From Notospermus geniculatus (taxonomy: Eukaryota > Nemertea > Pilidiophora > Heteronemertea > Lineidae), in assembly GCA_002633025.1 (NCBI GenBank), contig NMRB01001038.1:147823-211822 (forward strand): a stretch of 64,000 bases of DNA. The letters are read 5' to 3'. Shown here one piece after another: positions 19,656 through 31,218 of this stretch (position 1 is the stretch's first letter; the number at the start of each line of letters is the position of its first letter). The notes under the pieces were generated by a model that worked only from the letters and a program-made list of their open reading frames with translations, was not told the origin of the DNA and did not search any database. The translations under genes were made by a program, and so were the position numbers.

Positions 19656-20962
19656 CCATATGCTAAATGGTATCTAAAGAGAATAAAGCCATGGCAGCCA
19701 AGCTGCTGTGGGACCATACAAAGATCAGATGATGGTAACTCCTCAGAATGTCAATGTATCAAAGATAAAGGAGTTCAACTACCGTGTCAGAAACTCACCC
19801 CTACATTAGCACAATTGTTCATGGATATGGGGCACCAGTTCTTATATTGATGGTTATCTAGTCATCTTATTCCTTCTGAAAGTCAAGATGGCGACCTAGC
19901 AATTTGCCCACATCCTCTCCAACATTTGTGGTACATGTAATTTTAATCACGCCAAAACACCTCCAAACATCAAACATCTTCACATTCTGGTGGCAAACCT
20001 AAAGTACAAGTACAAGTACAAGTCCAAGTCCAAGTCCAAGTCCAAGTACAAGTACAAGTACAAGTACAAGTACAAGTACAAGTACGGGAACATAATTTAG
20101 AGTCAAGTGTTAAATTTGGCATAACATACAAAATCCATTTGTCATAAAATTTAGTTCTTTTGGTGGAAAACAGTTTACCCTTAAAATGTTTGGTGGTATT
20201 ATGCCACCAACTTTTCGATCATTACTTAAAATCTAGCTCCAAACTACAGGACTTTAAACATAAACCCATATCAGATACTGAAGTTCTATACGAAAAACAG
20301 TCTGGTACTGGTGAGCAAGAGGATAAGATGCAAACAGAAAACTCTGAAAAACCACTCTGGTAAATTCTGTGAATGCAAATGAAATCAAATGAGACTTGAG
20401 TGAAAAAAACTACAATACCAACAAAACCTAGAAAGACTGAATCCCAGTCTTCTACGGTAAAACGACTTGAATTTCATAAACCATTCTCTAAAATGACAAT
20501 GCAAGAAGTTCTCACAAATTAGAGATATTGCAAGCTCGGGTGCCTAAGGCTAGACAGGAATGACTCACTTAAATGGAATTGATATCTTGTAATCTGTTTA
20601 ATCAATGCTAGGACAGTTTTAAAACAAAATCGAGTCCTTCCAATACGATAGTGATAAACTTATTATACGTTTCAGGTCTGATTGCATGTCTGGATCATGA
20701 TTGGGGAGTCCAACGATGACAATAGACGATTGAGGTGACATAATTATTGGTGTGGCCCTAACTCTGATGAACCAGAAAATGAAGTTTAAACTTAGTCACT
20801 TCAGTGTACATGACGGTCCCTGGGGGCTGATTTCAACCTTCTGTACAACAGCGTTCACCACATTAGGTCGAATACACACTGCAGATGTATTACAAAGAAA
20901 GAGAACTTCAATCTTGCGTTTACTTCACAGGGTAGTTCATTCATAACAGTGCATTTCATACG
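19656..20962. other. Unassigned apart from a microsatellite
   Basis: Apart from 20000-20085 nothing was recognised. Frames at 19632-19850, 20160-20363 and 20752-20946 are short and show no domain. Confidence 0.4.
20000..20085. repeat. Hexamer microsatellite AAGTAC/AAGTCC
   Basis: About 14 units: three AAGTAC, then four AAGTCC, then about seven AAGTAC. The block arrangement shows that a point change spread to neighbouring units. Confidence 0.9.
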
Positions 20963-21081
20963 GTGTCTTCCCATTTCGCCCTTTCCCAATTCGCCCCTAA
21001 TGGTTAGTGGTTAGGGTTAGCTACCAGTATTTAATGGATTTACCGTTAGGGGGCGAAATGGGAAGGGGCGAAGTGGGAATA
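20963..21081. mobile_element. Foldback element Y (copy 1)
   Basis: TCTTCCCATTTCGCCCTTTC and TTCGCCCCTAA at the left face GGGGGCGAAATGGGAAGGGG and CGAAGTGGGAA at the right. The centre CCAGTATTTAATGGATTTAC is shared with 36586-36705. Confidence 0.8.
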
Positions 21082-21169
21082 AACCATTTCATACACGAGG
21101 ATTTTGAAGAGAAAAAACAAAGAGATATTTAATCCAGCCATCGCACCTTAAAGAGACTGTCGAGTCCAC

Positions 21170-21480
21170 TGTTTGTTTAATAAGTACATGTATGTGATAC
21201 TTTTTTATCATGGTCTGGAGTTTCAAAACGCGTATTTTTTTTACTTTTTACATAGGCCACGCGTATTTTTTTTACTTTTTACATAGGCCTACTCCTTCAT
21301 CAGGCTTATTAAAAGTTGTATCTGTAAAGGAATAGGTCACAATTAATGGGATGTTGTTTTTAAAAAAGTCAAACAGTTTCTTTCATCAAAAGTTTTACAT
21401 GTACATATGCACATCTTTATACAACAGCTGGTTTTATGAGGGCCACTAAAAATCAGACTTGTCTCGCCATCATACCGGTA
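21170..21480 (-). repeat. Dispersed repeat X (copy 4), fullest
   Basis: On the minus strand: GGCGAGACAAGTCTG, TTGTATAAAGATG, ACATCCCATTAATTG, CCTGATGAAGGAGTAG, TTTTGAAACTCCAGACC. A 35-bp piece ending CTTTTTACATAGGC is tandemly duplicated at 21226-21291. No terminal repeats are visible. Confidence 0.65.
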
Positions 21481-21511
21481 CATTTCTTTTAAACCATTAC
21501 GTATACTCCTG

Positions 21512-21773
21512 GGACCTTATTCACAAAGCTCCCGTAACTTTAAGGGTACGCAAATCCTTTGTCAGGTTGATAGTGAACAATAGGTTGTCCGCAAAAGGAC
21601 AATGGCCCGTATTCTAGAAGCCTTCTTAACTCTAAGGTCCGCTTTAATCTTTTGTATTCTGCCCTGCAAACAATAGCTAAAGGTAAACCTTAGACTTAAT
21701 AAGGAAGCTTCTAGAATACGGCCCAATAATTTGCGTACTCCCGTAAGTTACGGGAGCTTCGTGAATAAGGTCC
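21512..21773. mobile_element. Foldback element Z, split by L
   Basis: GGACCTTATTCACAAAGCTC and its inverse with a further CCCGTAACTT pair. CTG is duplicated at the borders (21509-21511, 21774-21776). The palindrome L sits in the centre. Confidence 0.85.
21604..21724. mobile_element. Palindromic element L (copy 2) in Z
   Basis: GGCCCGTATTCTAGAAGCC with its inverse and the internal ATTCTGCCCTGCAAAC, so it is inverted relative to copy 1. AAT (or CAAT) is repeated on both sides. Confidence 0.85.
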
Positions 21774-21776
21774 CTG

Positions 21777-22611
21777 ATCACTGACAGTCCAGGAGGATAT
21801 TCACACGACGACCCCTTCTCACGTGTTCTTCAACACGACAATTTCACCCACTTTGTAATCGGAAGTTCCAAGCAAAATTTACTCAATGCTTTCGTGAGTG
21901 AGAGTTATATCAACAAGGGACCGTTTATACGTTCTCTGGAGACATCCGATGAATCACACAAAAAGAAAGAAGTCTGGTTTGTCAGGCTCCGATGGACGAT
22001 TGGTGATGGTTACTCGGCATTCATTGCAATCAAAATTCAGAACTTTATCAACAAGGGACTATTTTAATTTCAGGTTTTAGAATTGGATTCTAAACGCAGT
22101 ATATGGTCACTTACTTCGACATTGTATAGGTAATTTGGTTAAAAAGTCCACCACTAAAATTCAAATAACGATGTAATAAATAAATTCAAATTCCTCCTCA
22201 CTGATTGGTTGCCAGCAGGATTTTTCTGGTGATTCCACTATGATATTGAAATGCATGGATCATTTTTATCAGAGTCAACTCTGGGGTTGGGAATTCTGAC
22301 ATAACTTAGTTGCCTACAGAATTGAATATAAAAGTGAATTGGGACACTACAAAAAGAGGTTGTTGTTTTTATCGATTTATAGGATGTGTTGATTAGGTTG
22401 GAACCTGTGATAATGAAATGAGCAAGTTGATTAATTGTGTTTGATGGTGACTAAGTTCAGATTTTATTTCACATCGATTCCAATAATTCAATTGCCAGTT
22501 TATATTTTTAGATGGGCCTGAGATCAAATTGGCAAATGCTGCTATTCCTCTGTCCGGTGAAGAATGATCTGTGCAATAATGCTACAAAAATGCTAAAGAG
22601 TGGAGATAAAT
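21777..22611. other. Unassigned 0.8 kb
   Basis: No repeat relation and no exon call. The frame 21898-22080 is short and featureless. Confidence 0.4.
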
Positions 22612-22727
22612 GGCCCGTATTTTAGAATGCTCCTCAGCGTAAAGGATTTCCTCAAGGCTATTGTTCTCAACAGAAGAACAATAGCCTTGAGGAACTCGTT
22701 GAGGAGGAGCATTCTAAAGTACGGGCC
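22612..22727. mobile_element. Palindromic element G (copy 3)
   Basis: GGCCCGTATTTTAGAATGC and its inverse around TATTGTTCTCAACAGAAGAA. AAT lies on both sides (22609-22611, 22728-22730), and the right AAT is also the left flank of element P. Confidence 0.85.
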
Positions 22728-22730
22728 AAT

Positions 22731-23741
22731 GGGCCGTATGCATAAAAATGAAGCATTTACTTCTGGCAAAAGCAAAAAGTAAAAGCAGTTGCTTCCAGCA
22801 AAAAGTAAAAGTAGAAGCAATTACTTGGTTTCATATGCATAAACTTTTACTTCTACTTCAAAGCAAATGCTTATACTTGACAAGCATTTGCTTCTTTACC
22901 AATTGATTGCTCCTTTGTTAAGCAGGTTCACGAAATGTTATACAACAATTTCAAATGTGCGAAGTCATCCCATGACTGTCACTCAGTGCAGGTGGAACAA
23001 GCACTGATGAAATTTACCATGAATTCCGTCGTGGGTTGGAGAAGTACTTGTACTATAAATGCCAACTTACTGGACAGATACGTGTAAACAGAAAAAGTGT
23101 GCAACAAGTTAACAGTCTAGTCAAAATCAGACATGAATAAAACGGGAATCAAGCCAATCAACTGGCCGACTGGGCATGCTGGGAGCGTGAATTCCTGGAT
23201 TTGCTTGATGCCGAATCAAACCCATTTTTCAGCCGAGTANCAACCACTACCTGGTTTGGTTGAAATCTATGCAGTTGATAAGGAAATGATCCCAGCCATG
23301 CCGCGGAACATCTTATCCTCGGCCCCTTTTCGTCAAGAAAATGTTTTGTCATCAATTTCACATTTCCTTCCTCAAAATGGAATTCTCCAGTGATGCTTGG
23401 TCCAGTCGAGGCTGGTACACCTTCCTCGTTCTACCAAACTGCATGAAAGCAGCCATTTTGCTCAGAATGAACTGACAAGTCTTGTCAAGTTCACAGTCAA
23501 GGTAGGTCTGGAGCTACCTTGAAATTCTGAAGCAAATGCTTGGGCAGTTGGAGCAATTGCTCAGTATTATGCATATGAATTGTAGCATTTGCTAGAACTG
23601 AACAAGTAAATAGTAATTGCTTTTAGTAAAAGCGATTGCTTCTTAGCAAAAGCATTTACTTTGGGTTTTATGCATATGGATGGAAGCAATTGCTTTAATT
23701 TTCAAGTAAAAAGCATTTACTTGTTTTTATGCATACGGCCC
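22731..23741. mobile_element. Element P, 1,011 bp, GGGCCGTATGCATAAAA ends
   Basis: The left and right ends are inverted over about 17 bp and continue in degenerate arms of about 190 bp built from AAGCATTTGCTT- and AAGTAAAAGC-like words. AAT flanks both ends. The central ~560 bp (22930-23520) is not palindromic and holds an 86-codon plus-strand frame (23133-23393) with one N at 23240 and no recognised domain. It could be captured host DNA or the decayed core of a larger parent. Confidence 0.8.
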
Positions 23742-23788
23742 AATATCTGTGATTATAGGCTGACTGTTTGGCAACAACCCTCCAAAGC

Positions 23789-24049
23789 CAGGGTCGGATC
23801 CAGGACTGACAGAAGGAGGGGGGGGGGGCGTAGCTCGAGGGATGTGGCAAGCGCCTTAGCCGCAAAGCCAAAAGGGGCTGGGGCCCTCCCCCAGAAAAAT
23901 TTTACAATTTAAGCGCTTTTAGATGCATTTTCCTGGCATCTGAGACTACTCATAAGTTTTAGTTGATTAAATTGTTTCTTGCTAAAAAATCATGCTCTGC
24001 CAAAAATAGGGGGGGGGCGTATGCCCCCACGCCCCCGGATCCGACCTTG
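23789..24049. mobile_element. Element H (copy 2), complete
   Basis: CAGGGTCGGATCC at the left and GGATCCGACCTTG at the right. Inside are long G runs near each end, CCAGAAAAATTTTAC, GATGCATTTTCCTGGCATCTG and GCTAAAAAATCATGCTC. It is the most complete copy and serves as the reference for the family. Confidence 0.85.
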
Positions 24050-24250
24050 AAAGCTACACAGCCATATTATGCAAAATTTTGCAGCCTGTAACTTGGAACG
24101 TGGATTAGGGTGTCCCGCGTCCAAGTAGGACTGACGTGCAAAAATAATCAAGGCTCTTCAATAATCATTTTTCTGCTCCGGCGGAGAGTGTTTTGTTCTC
24201 TGACTTTGATAGTTGATACCCATTTGCGATTCCTGTTGTGTTGGCAGCTG

Positions 24251-24593
24251 CCCCCCCCCCCTTCCCCAATATTTGGCTGATCGAAAACAATAATTTGGTA
24301 GGCTCGGCATTTGACTGGCTTTTATAGTTCAAAAAAGCCCAAGTCCAAAAAACAATGAACCACACTTACATGGCTAAAGTAGAGTGTGTATCCAATTTTG
24401 CTCTCAAATGCCGGGAAATGGCGTAAAACCACTCTACTCTACATACATGTATTTTCTAAAATGTTCCCGGGGCAGGCCTCCCCCGGATTACCCGCCGATA
24501 TTTCGGCGTTCGCTGCTAGGGACTACGGCTACGGCCCGCTATTTTATCAAATCTTTGCCCCACCCAAACTCCAGGGCGTTCCTACGGCCCTGA
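24251..24593 (-). mobile_element. Element GG (copy 1), H-related
   Basis: Inverted copy of 58424-58745: shared CCGTAGGAAC, GAAATATCGGC, AACATTTTAGAAAAT, TTTTACGCCATTTCCCGGCA and a terminal G/C run. The interior GCCATTTCCCGGCATTTGAG suggests a distant relation to the H family. The two plus-strand frames at 24384-24598 lie wholly within it. Confidence 0.75.
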
Positions 24594-25002
24594 GATGAAA
24601 ACAGGGATCAGTTCTTTAGACAACTTAACCAAGCCCAACCTGAAGACTGCGAATACCTGATGAAGATTGGAATAAGGTAATAAGGCATTTCTTGTTAATT
24701 TCCTGCATCGACAGATAACAAACATACCCACTATTTGGACTTGCTTCAGCAGTAATTTAAAACCATTCCGGTAAATATGAATACATGGTGTCCATGACTA
24801 ATATTGAACAACGGATATGTTCCATTGGATGTCCAGTCTGGCCGCAACTGAGTTCTGAGGCCAATAACGGGACCATTTCTTTGGAGGGTATTCTCGATTA
24901 ATTGTCCCCAGGGTACCCACCCCCGGTACCAATGGTTTCTGGCGATCAAAATGGGCCAAAGTTCAAGACTGAAGACGACCCCTGTTGACGCGTATATCCC
25001 TC
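24594..25002. other. Unassigned spacer
   Basis: No repeat relation found. The frame 24746-25114 on the minus strand runs through the GC-rich block and is not supported. Confidence 0.4.
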
Positions 25003-25075
25003 CGCGGCGCCGAAGACAGCTACCGGCGGCGGCCCGGCACGGACGGAGTGCGACGAGTAAAAGAAAAAAGAGAGA
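25003..25075 (+). repeat. GC-rich block, second copy
   Basis: CTCCGCGGCGCCGAAGACAG, CGGCGGCGGCCCGGCACGG and GAGTAAAAGAAAAAAG align without gaps to the minus strand of 14255-14330. CpG-rich. Nature unknown. Confidence 0.6.
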
Positions 25076-25210
25076 ATCGAGGACGATGAGGACTTTCTGA
25101 ACCAAAAAGATCATGGGAAATTTCGTTACTTTTAATTTATTCGTGTCGTTTTTCGACTCTAATCAACCATCGGACCCTGCATTTCTGTGTCACAATTTTT
25201 TGTACATGCC

Positions 25211-25283
25211 TTCGCCATGAGTCGAACTCGCGCGACCCATTGCACAGTTAAAGCAAGCGCGCTAACCACTCGACCACCGGGCT
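25211..25283 (-). tRNA. tRNA-like sequence (pseudogene or SINE head)
   Basis: On the minus strand the A box GGTCGAGTGGTTAGCGC and B box GAGTTCGACTC are good and 40 bp apart. A 7-base loop with anticodon AAC (Val) can be drawn on a 4/5-bp stem. The acceptor strands (GCCCGGT and ATGGCGA) do not pair, so it is not a functional tRNA. Confidence 0.45.
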
Positions 25284-25384
25284 TAGACGAATTCACAAGG
25301 AAAAAATTCGGACAAAATGTGACAAAACTTTCTATCAACTAACTATTAATGACCCAAATTAGCCTTGGCTCAAAAACAGGCATT

Positions 25385-25501
25385 GGCTGGTATTCATAAG
25401 CTAGCAAATGCTTTTACTTAACATTTGCACAGCAAGGTCGAATGTAAATGTACTGCAAAACCTGAAGTGAAAGCGTTTGCTAGCTTTTATGAATTTCAGC
25501 C
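25385..25501. mobile_element. Foldback element O (copy 2)
   Basis: GGCTGGTATTCATAAGCTAG and its inverse, with the inner AGCAAATGCTTTTACTT. ATT is duplicated at both borders (25382-25384, 25502-25504). Confidence 0.85.
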
Positions 25502-25539
25502 ATTATTGTGTCATACAATCTCATGCGATAAAACTACTT

Positions 25540-25796
25540 GCTCTAAACTCCCACTTGCCTGTTCCATCTGAACTCGGAAAAAAATGACTAAATCCTAAGT
25601 TGAAGATAATGGGGTGCATGGGGGTATGGTCAGAAAAAGTAATGTCCTGTCCACTTACTTGTCCCACTCCCGAGCCTGGCAAAGAATGACAGCATCCTAA
25701 GTTGAAGATATATCACGCTGCATGATATATCTTCAACTTAGGATTTGGTCATTTTTCCGAGTTCAGGAATGGGACAGGTAAGTGGGAGTTTAGAGC
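25540..25796. mobile_element. Foldback element AA (copy 1)
   Basis: GCTCTAAACTCCCACTTGCC, GAACTCGGAAAAAAATGAC and CTAAGTTGAAGATA pair with their inverses at 25720-25796. A further CCTAAGTTGAAGATATATCA inverted pair lies near 25690-25740. Partial copy at 32332-32455. Confidence 0.85.
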
Positions 25797-26455
25797 GTAT
25801 CATAAAAATTTTGATTCAATTTGGGTGGCAATAACCATATCAGATCATGGACGGAAATTTTGTTTGCAAAACACACATATTCAAGGCTGGAAGGCAATGA
25901 TCCCGTTGAGATATGAACCTGGTACCTCCTAATACGACCCACAAATCATTTGACCGGTTTGTAATCAGCAGGCATCTCAACCAAGTGTCTGAGTATTGAC
26001 GTGTAAGCTCTGTGATTGATGAAGAAGCAAAATGGCAAGCAGCCACCCCTTTCCTCTATGGCTCATTTTCGTTTGTAGGCACTGATTAACTTCCAGCATT
26101 GCAGAATACTAATTGCATTGTTGTCAGTCCAAAATGCCCAAATCTCAGTGGGACGTGCTACGTGTAATGCGAGAACTCAAACCTACATTTATAATCATCC
26201 ACTGTCATGTGTTTTAAGACTTTTATGCCAAATTCTGGCGACGGTATGATAAGAGCAATATTCTTATAATCTTTAGCAAATTATTAGGAATTAAATTCCT
26301 GTCATTTGGAATTAAAGTTTGTGGCTGTGTCATGATTGCAGATGCAGCAAATCCTGCACACGTTCAAGATGATTAATGTCATATCTTTGCAAAACGAATT
26401 GTTGAAAAACTTAGTGAACTAGGTTTCTTAATTTTCTCTTCAGATTTGTTTTATA
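25797..26455. other. Unassigned stretch
   Basis: No repeat relation or exon signal. The frame 25840-26046 is short and featureless. Confidence 0.4.
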
Positions 26456-26540
26456 AAAAACATGAAACAGAAACGGGTTTCTAAGGAAAAATACATAGCT
26501 TCCTACCGGATTCGAACCCACGGACCCTCGCATTAGGTTT
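26456..26540 (-). mobile_element. tRNA-derived SINE I (copy 2), partial
   Basis: On the minus strand CGAGGGTCCGTGGGTTCGAA, TCCGGTAGGAAGC and CCTTAGAAACCCG match copies 3 and 4. Missing the A-box half. Confidence 0.7.
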
Positions 26541-26596
26541 GTTTGATTTGTTTTATAACGTGGAAAACAGCTCTAAGCCCATATTTGGTGTGAATA

Positions 26597-27012
26597 TTAG
26601 GGAGGTTTCGCAACGCTGACGCAGCACGAAGTACGAAATAGGAAATTGGACTTCACTTCCATGACGTAATGTATTTCAGGAGATGGTTGGTAGGCCTACC
26701 ACAAATATCGCCTGCTGCAAGAGCGTCTACTCTTTTAGCGTATGACGTTAGACCGATAGAGTTACGGTCGGTGTATATTAAAGTTTGAAATTTATCTTTC
26801 GTATCGACTTCGTACATACGAAGTGGAAATTTAAAAATTCAAGATGCACCATAACTCTCTCTCGGTCTTACATGATATGCTAAGAGCCGCACTGGCAGCG
26901 GGGACATTTGTGGTAGCAACCATCTCCAGAAATACATTAGGTCCAAGAAATGAAGTTGAATTTCGTACTTCGTACTTCGGCGTGTTTCGTCAGATTTGCG
27001 AAACCTCGCTAA
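26597..27012. mobile_element. Element E (copy 2), complete
   Basis: TTAGGGAGGTTTCGC and GCGAAACCTCGCTAA bound about 190-bp arms that share GAAGTACGAAAT, ATGTATTTCAGGAGATGG and GCGTATGACGTTAGACCGAT. 416 bp, non-coding; the frames in it are mirror artefacts. Confidence 0.85.
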
Positions 27013-29114
27013 TTTCATGCCATTTACGAAACTCAAGTTGAAGTTGGTCATTATGGACCCATCTGCTATTGAAGTTTAGGACCTGCACAGTGTGAATATC
27101 TATCGGACACAATCCAGGCAATAGACAGTTTTTTCTGTGTCCCAATATCAATATCCCATAGCCCCATGCAGAGTCCACGCTCTCATACCGAATTCCTAGC
27201 CACCACTAATCATATTACTTGGCAGTTGTGGACAATGTCCGAATCACTTGATATTCTGACCAGGTCCTGCCAAGCGGTTGGCCTGTCATTCCTCATTTAA
27301 TACCTCTGTGATTGGTGGATCAATGTACCCGGCCAGATGGTAGCCAAATGATGCGCTTCCCCCATCAAGACCAATCAAATTAAAATTGCATAATTACACG
27401 ATAATTCCTCATTTTCTCGTGTTATCCCAGTGTGCACTCAGGTTAATGAAAAGACCGATCAGATGAGACGAGACACATAGCGCAGTTAGACTGTTTGAGA
27501 TGAGTAAGATAATTCTTGGTTTCCTCTGCGCATCCAGCTGAATTCGAACAGAACTAATTACAATCTCATTGTTCCCTAACCGAATTAATTTTGAGGCGCG
27601 TCAGTTCGGAAAATTTGATCGTGACCCATGGCTAAACAGAACAGCAGCACAGCAAGATATTTCTACTGTGGGCTACCATAAATAGAGGGGCGGCCAGGGC
27701 CCATATTCATAAAACCTTGCCAGCTTAGTTGATTGCTGGCGGTATACATTGGCCTGTACAAAATGCGAACTTTTGCAAGTAACTAGGAAAAAATGAACCA
27801 TGAACTTTATGGTTGAACCATGAACTGCAGACAAATAACAGTGAAGTTCATAGTTTTACTATCATCAAAGAATAACCCTTTCTTATCATCCGTAACACCT
27901 TCGTAATCGATTCTTTTGCATTCTGGGCTATTCCCGGCCATTCGTGTCTCCCTCTAATTCCTGGACCAAACTCCTGGACTGGAGGCATATTTCATCCTTT
28001 TGCTGAACATCAGGTGAGCTGAAGAGTCTTTCCCTTTTCCCAGCATGCAGTCCCCTATTTCCTCTCAACCTGTCTTACACAGAAAGGGTGGCACGGAATA
28101 ATTTCCCAAACCTTTGTCAGAAAAACGAGGTGTAACATTCAATCATCTGGTGTTCCGGTTACCTGACAAGGAGAAATCTCTGAAATATAACTTTACAATC
28201 TCTTGGAGAATTTCTTTGTTCTTTTACCTGTCAAACAAGACTTTGATAATTAACTATTACAAAGTTGCTTCATCTGTTTTGTTTGAGAACAATCATGGAG
28301 TCAACCTCATGGAGTAAGGTGTTCGAACATCATATTCATAGGACAAAGAATTTTCATGCCCGACTTGATCAATTCTACAACCAATGACTCAACCCGATGT
28401 GATACCCCAACACTCGAAGAATTCACCGGACCTTTCACGCTCAGGTGTGTACGACAAGATACCAAAACAATGGATACCATTTTGAAAACGACACCAATGG
28501 ACGCATTTTTCACGTACAAGAATAATCGCGAGATCGGATCAAATGACATGAAAATTAATCATAAGGAGCTTGACCACACTCGTAGGTAGTCTAGCAGGAC
28601 CGATTTTAAGATCAGAAGCACTGGTGCACACTGTGATGAACAAAGCGATTCCATTGTATCCATATTGCCCCGAGTCTGAATCTGACAGCAGAGAGGTAAA
28701 TAAGACATCCTGCTGAGAATGCTGCAAGCGGCAGACGATCATCATAGGGGTCTGTATAAAATATGGAAGCATTAGAAACGAGGCACACAAAATTTGCCTG
28801 CGGTGGATGTTTTAAGTTATTGCCGGTTTAGTTCAACCATAATTCTTTGATGATATAGTCTTAATGGTTCTAGAAACAGTATGACCCTGGATATCTACCC
28901 ATACATTGCACTTTTATAGGGCGTCTGCAACTTAATTACCTTTGATTTATCCATCGCTTTTTCTGAACAATTAAACAAATCAAGTGTTAGGTTTCTGTGC
29001 TCCCTTAGGATTACTTAAGAAGCACCAGGAATCTTCAAAGTAATAAAAATAAAAGAAGAAAAAAAATAAAAATAAAAGAAGAAAAGTGGTGAAACGGTTA
29101 CACATTAACAAATT
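27013..29114. other. Unassigned 2.1 kb
   Basis: Only 27695-27720 is recognisable (CAGGGCCCATATTCATAAAA, one end of an M-like element). 29039-29095 is an A-rich AAATAAAAGAAG repeat. Frames at 28114-28317 and 28307-28790 have no domain. Confidence 0.4.
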
Positions 29115-29163
29115 TTATTTGTTAATGAGTTTACGTTTATCGTTTGACTTCTAAACCTCCCTA
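29115..29163. mobile_element. Element A, one arm
   Basis: GAGTTTACGTTTATCGTTTG followed by TTCTAAACCTCCCTAA is the right arm of A without its partner. Confidence 0.65.
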
Positions 29164-29587
29164 ATATTTGACGATGAGCTACACTGCCGTGAGCTGGCGC
29201 CTGTCCTCCTGAAATGATAATGTCAAATAAAGCTGGGAATTGACGAATAGACGTCACTGTAGAAGCCCAATAGATATCATCTGGACTTGTTTCCACTACA
29301 CAATCTTAATTAAAAACCCTAGCATTGATTCCAAACTGGCAAAATCATGGCCAATCAAGGGTCAGGACATTCTACTTATCATCTGTATGTTCTCACCAAA
29401 TTGATTTCATCTATACCCTGTCAGATTTCCTTAAATCAAGATGTACCCTATGTAAGGCAAGGGTAGTATGGCCCGTCGACTTGCACTTGAATGCCTTGAC
29501 TCCTAGAATGTCCACAGGAGAAGGCGCTCATGCGCTGTACACCACGTGCATTCACACACGAAAAACTGAGTCAGCTTAGCTCGAAGC

Positions 29588-29840
29588 AGGCGCAGATCCG
29601 GGGGGGGGGGGGTCGTGACCCCCTGCTCTCCACCACCAATAGTTTTTTTTCTCAATAAATTGCGACAATAAGTATAAAACGCCAAAATAAAGCTTCTGTT
29701 TACTGAGATGCCAGGAAATCGCGTCTCCAGCCTTGTAGATTTCAAAATTTTCTGGAGGAGGCCCCCGTCGGCGCCCGCCTGCAACGACAGCCTTCGGCGG
29801 CCTTGACCCCTCTGCCGAAAATCCTCGATCAGCCCCTAGC
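29588..29840. mobile_element. Element H (copy 3)
   Basis: CAGATCCGGGGGG at the left, CCTCGATCAGCCCCTAG at the right, with TGAGATGCCAGGAAATCGC and AAATTTTCTGGAGGAGGCCC. The minus-strand frame 29503-29784 lies in it. Confidence 0.65.
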
Positions 29841-30408
29841 CTGCGGAGCCAACCCAGTTCTGTATTTTGGGTCCTCAGACAATCAGGAATTCATCAAATG
29901 TCCCAAGACCTGATACAGTGACACATGATTTACGACCCTTCAAATGTTTCCTTTGTCTCATGATTAGTTCTGGCTTCACATCAACCATGACAGATTCAAT
30001 TCAGACAAGACTGCAATGTGGTGTTCCAATCTTAGTGTTCTGTCAATAGCCAGAAATTACCTATAGATTTCAAGCTTCACTGGCTGAGTGGAACCTTTAA
30101 CTGGCCGTGTCAATAAAAGTGACACACAGGAATAATTTTGCGGACTGCAAAATTCACAATTTCAAAATTACAAATTTCTTTATGTTCGTGAATTATTAGA
30201 ATAAGATCAGTAGATAGACCTACATCTGCAGCTGACAGCGTGTTAAATGGTCAGGGCAGTTGTGCAATAATGCAGTTTTTATGGAACATTTTCATACCAG
30301 TAAAATAATTTATCCACGATGGCGGAAATCGATCGTGAATTGAGACACTTTGGCTGCGACCAATTCACTCTAATGATACATGTATTCATTACATGGATTA
30401 TGCCCCCC
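29841..30408. other. Unassigned stretch
   Basis: 30132-30170 is similar to 19426-19462 (CGNNCTGCAAAATTCAC-like), otherwise nothing recognised. Confidence 0.4.
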
Positions 30409-30550
30409 TTAAGAGCCAAGAGCTTGAAAATACGCCCAAGTCTGGGAGTGACCATATACTCAGAAGATCTAATGGAAAAAAATGGTCATCTTGGTTAACA
30501 GTATTTTTCGTGTCTGGCAAGACTTGAAGAAAATCTTCTTTGAAGCTAAT
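30409..30550 (+). repeat. Direct repeat flanking composite (left)
   Basis: AGAGCCAAGAGCTTGAAAAT, GGGAGTGACCATA, TTTTTCGTGTCTGGCAAG and AAGAAAATC match 31219-31363 in the same orientation at about 80%. Confidence 0.75.
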
Positions 30551-30555
30551 GCCCC

Positions 30556-30783
30556 CATCACACTGAGCTAGTTTTCAGTACGTTCTTGAAAATGTTACCG
30601 AACGGGTCCAAACTGTGTGCGAATGGAGTGTAGGTAGTGGCAACTTTTTTACGAACTTCATGGACGGGTTCGTACGGGAAGGGTGCTCTAGAACTTCGAG
30701 GCATTATTTGGAGCCCGTTCTAGCCCGTTTTACGATTTTTTAGGACGGGGCAAGACGTTTTGAGAACTACTTCAGTGTGACAG
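30556..30783. mobile_element. Foldback element KK
   Basis: CATCACACTGAGCTAGTTTT and its inverse AGAACTACTTCAGTGTGACAG, with an inner ACGTTCTTG/CAAGACGTTT and CCCGTTC-rich centre. Lies directly after the left direct repeat. Confidence 0.75.
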
Positions 30784-30867
30784 TACCTTTAAAAATATTT
30801 ATGACAGGGATTATGCCCTGCATGCAAAAGTTTCGTAGAATTCATTTATAAATTCAGATTAAAGCTG

Positions 30868-31210
30868 TTAATAGATATAAACCCCAAGCGGCAGAGGTAG
30901 AAATTACGAACAGCCACAAGGCACTTCCAAACTACCTCTGAAAACGATACACCCTCTCGGACGGTCACAGTTGGTTTCACTTGCCACCACGCTCCTGATG
31001 AGGAAAGATCTCAGCACAGCTGCCAAATGAGAAAAAACGAAAAATAATCTGTTATCTGTTGTGCTGAGATCTTCACTGTTCAAGAGCGTGGTGGCAAGTG
31101 AAACCAACTGTGACCGTCCGAGAGGGTGTATCGTTTTCAGAGGCAGTTTGGAAGTGCCTTGTGGCTGTTCGTAATTTCTACCTCTGCCGCTTGGGGTTTA
31201 TATCTATTAA
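30868..31210. mobile_element. Palindrome JJ, ~150-bp arms
   Basis: TTAATAGATATAAACCCCAA and its inverse bound arms of about 150 bp with very few differences, loop around 31039 (AAAAAACGAAAAATAATC). It sits between the two direct repeats. Confidence 0.85.
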
Positions 31211-31218
31211 GTTCAGTT

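Noticed and set aside
23133-23393. 86-codon frame in P as a transposase remnant
   Set aside because: No catalytic motif or recognisable domain, and it contains an N.
25211-25283. Functional tRNA-Val
   Set aside because: A and B boxes are good but the acceptor stem does not pair.
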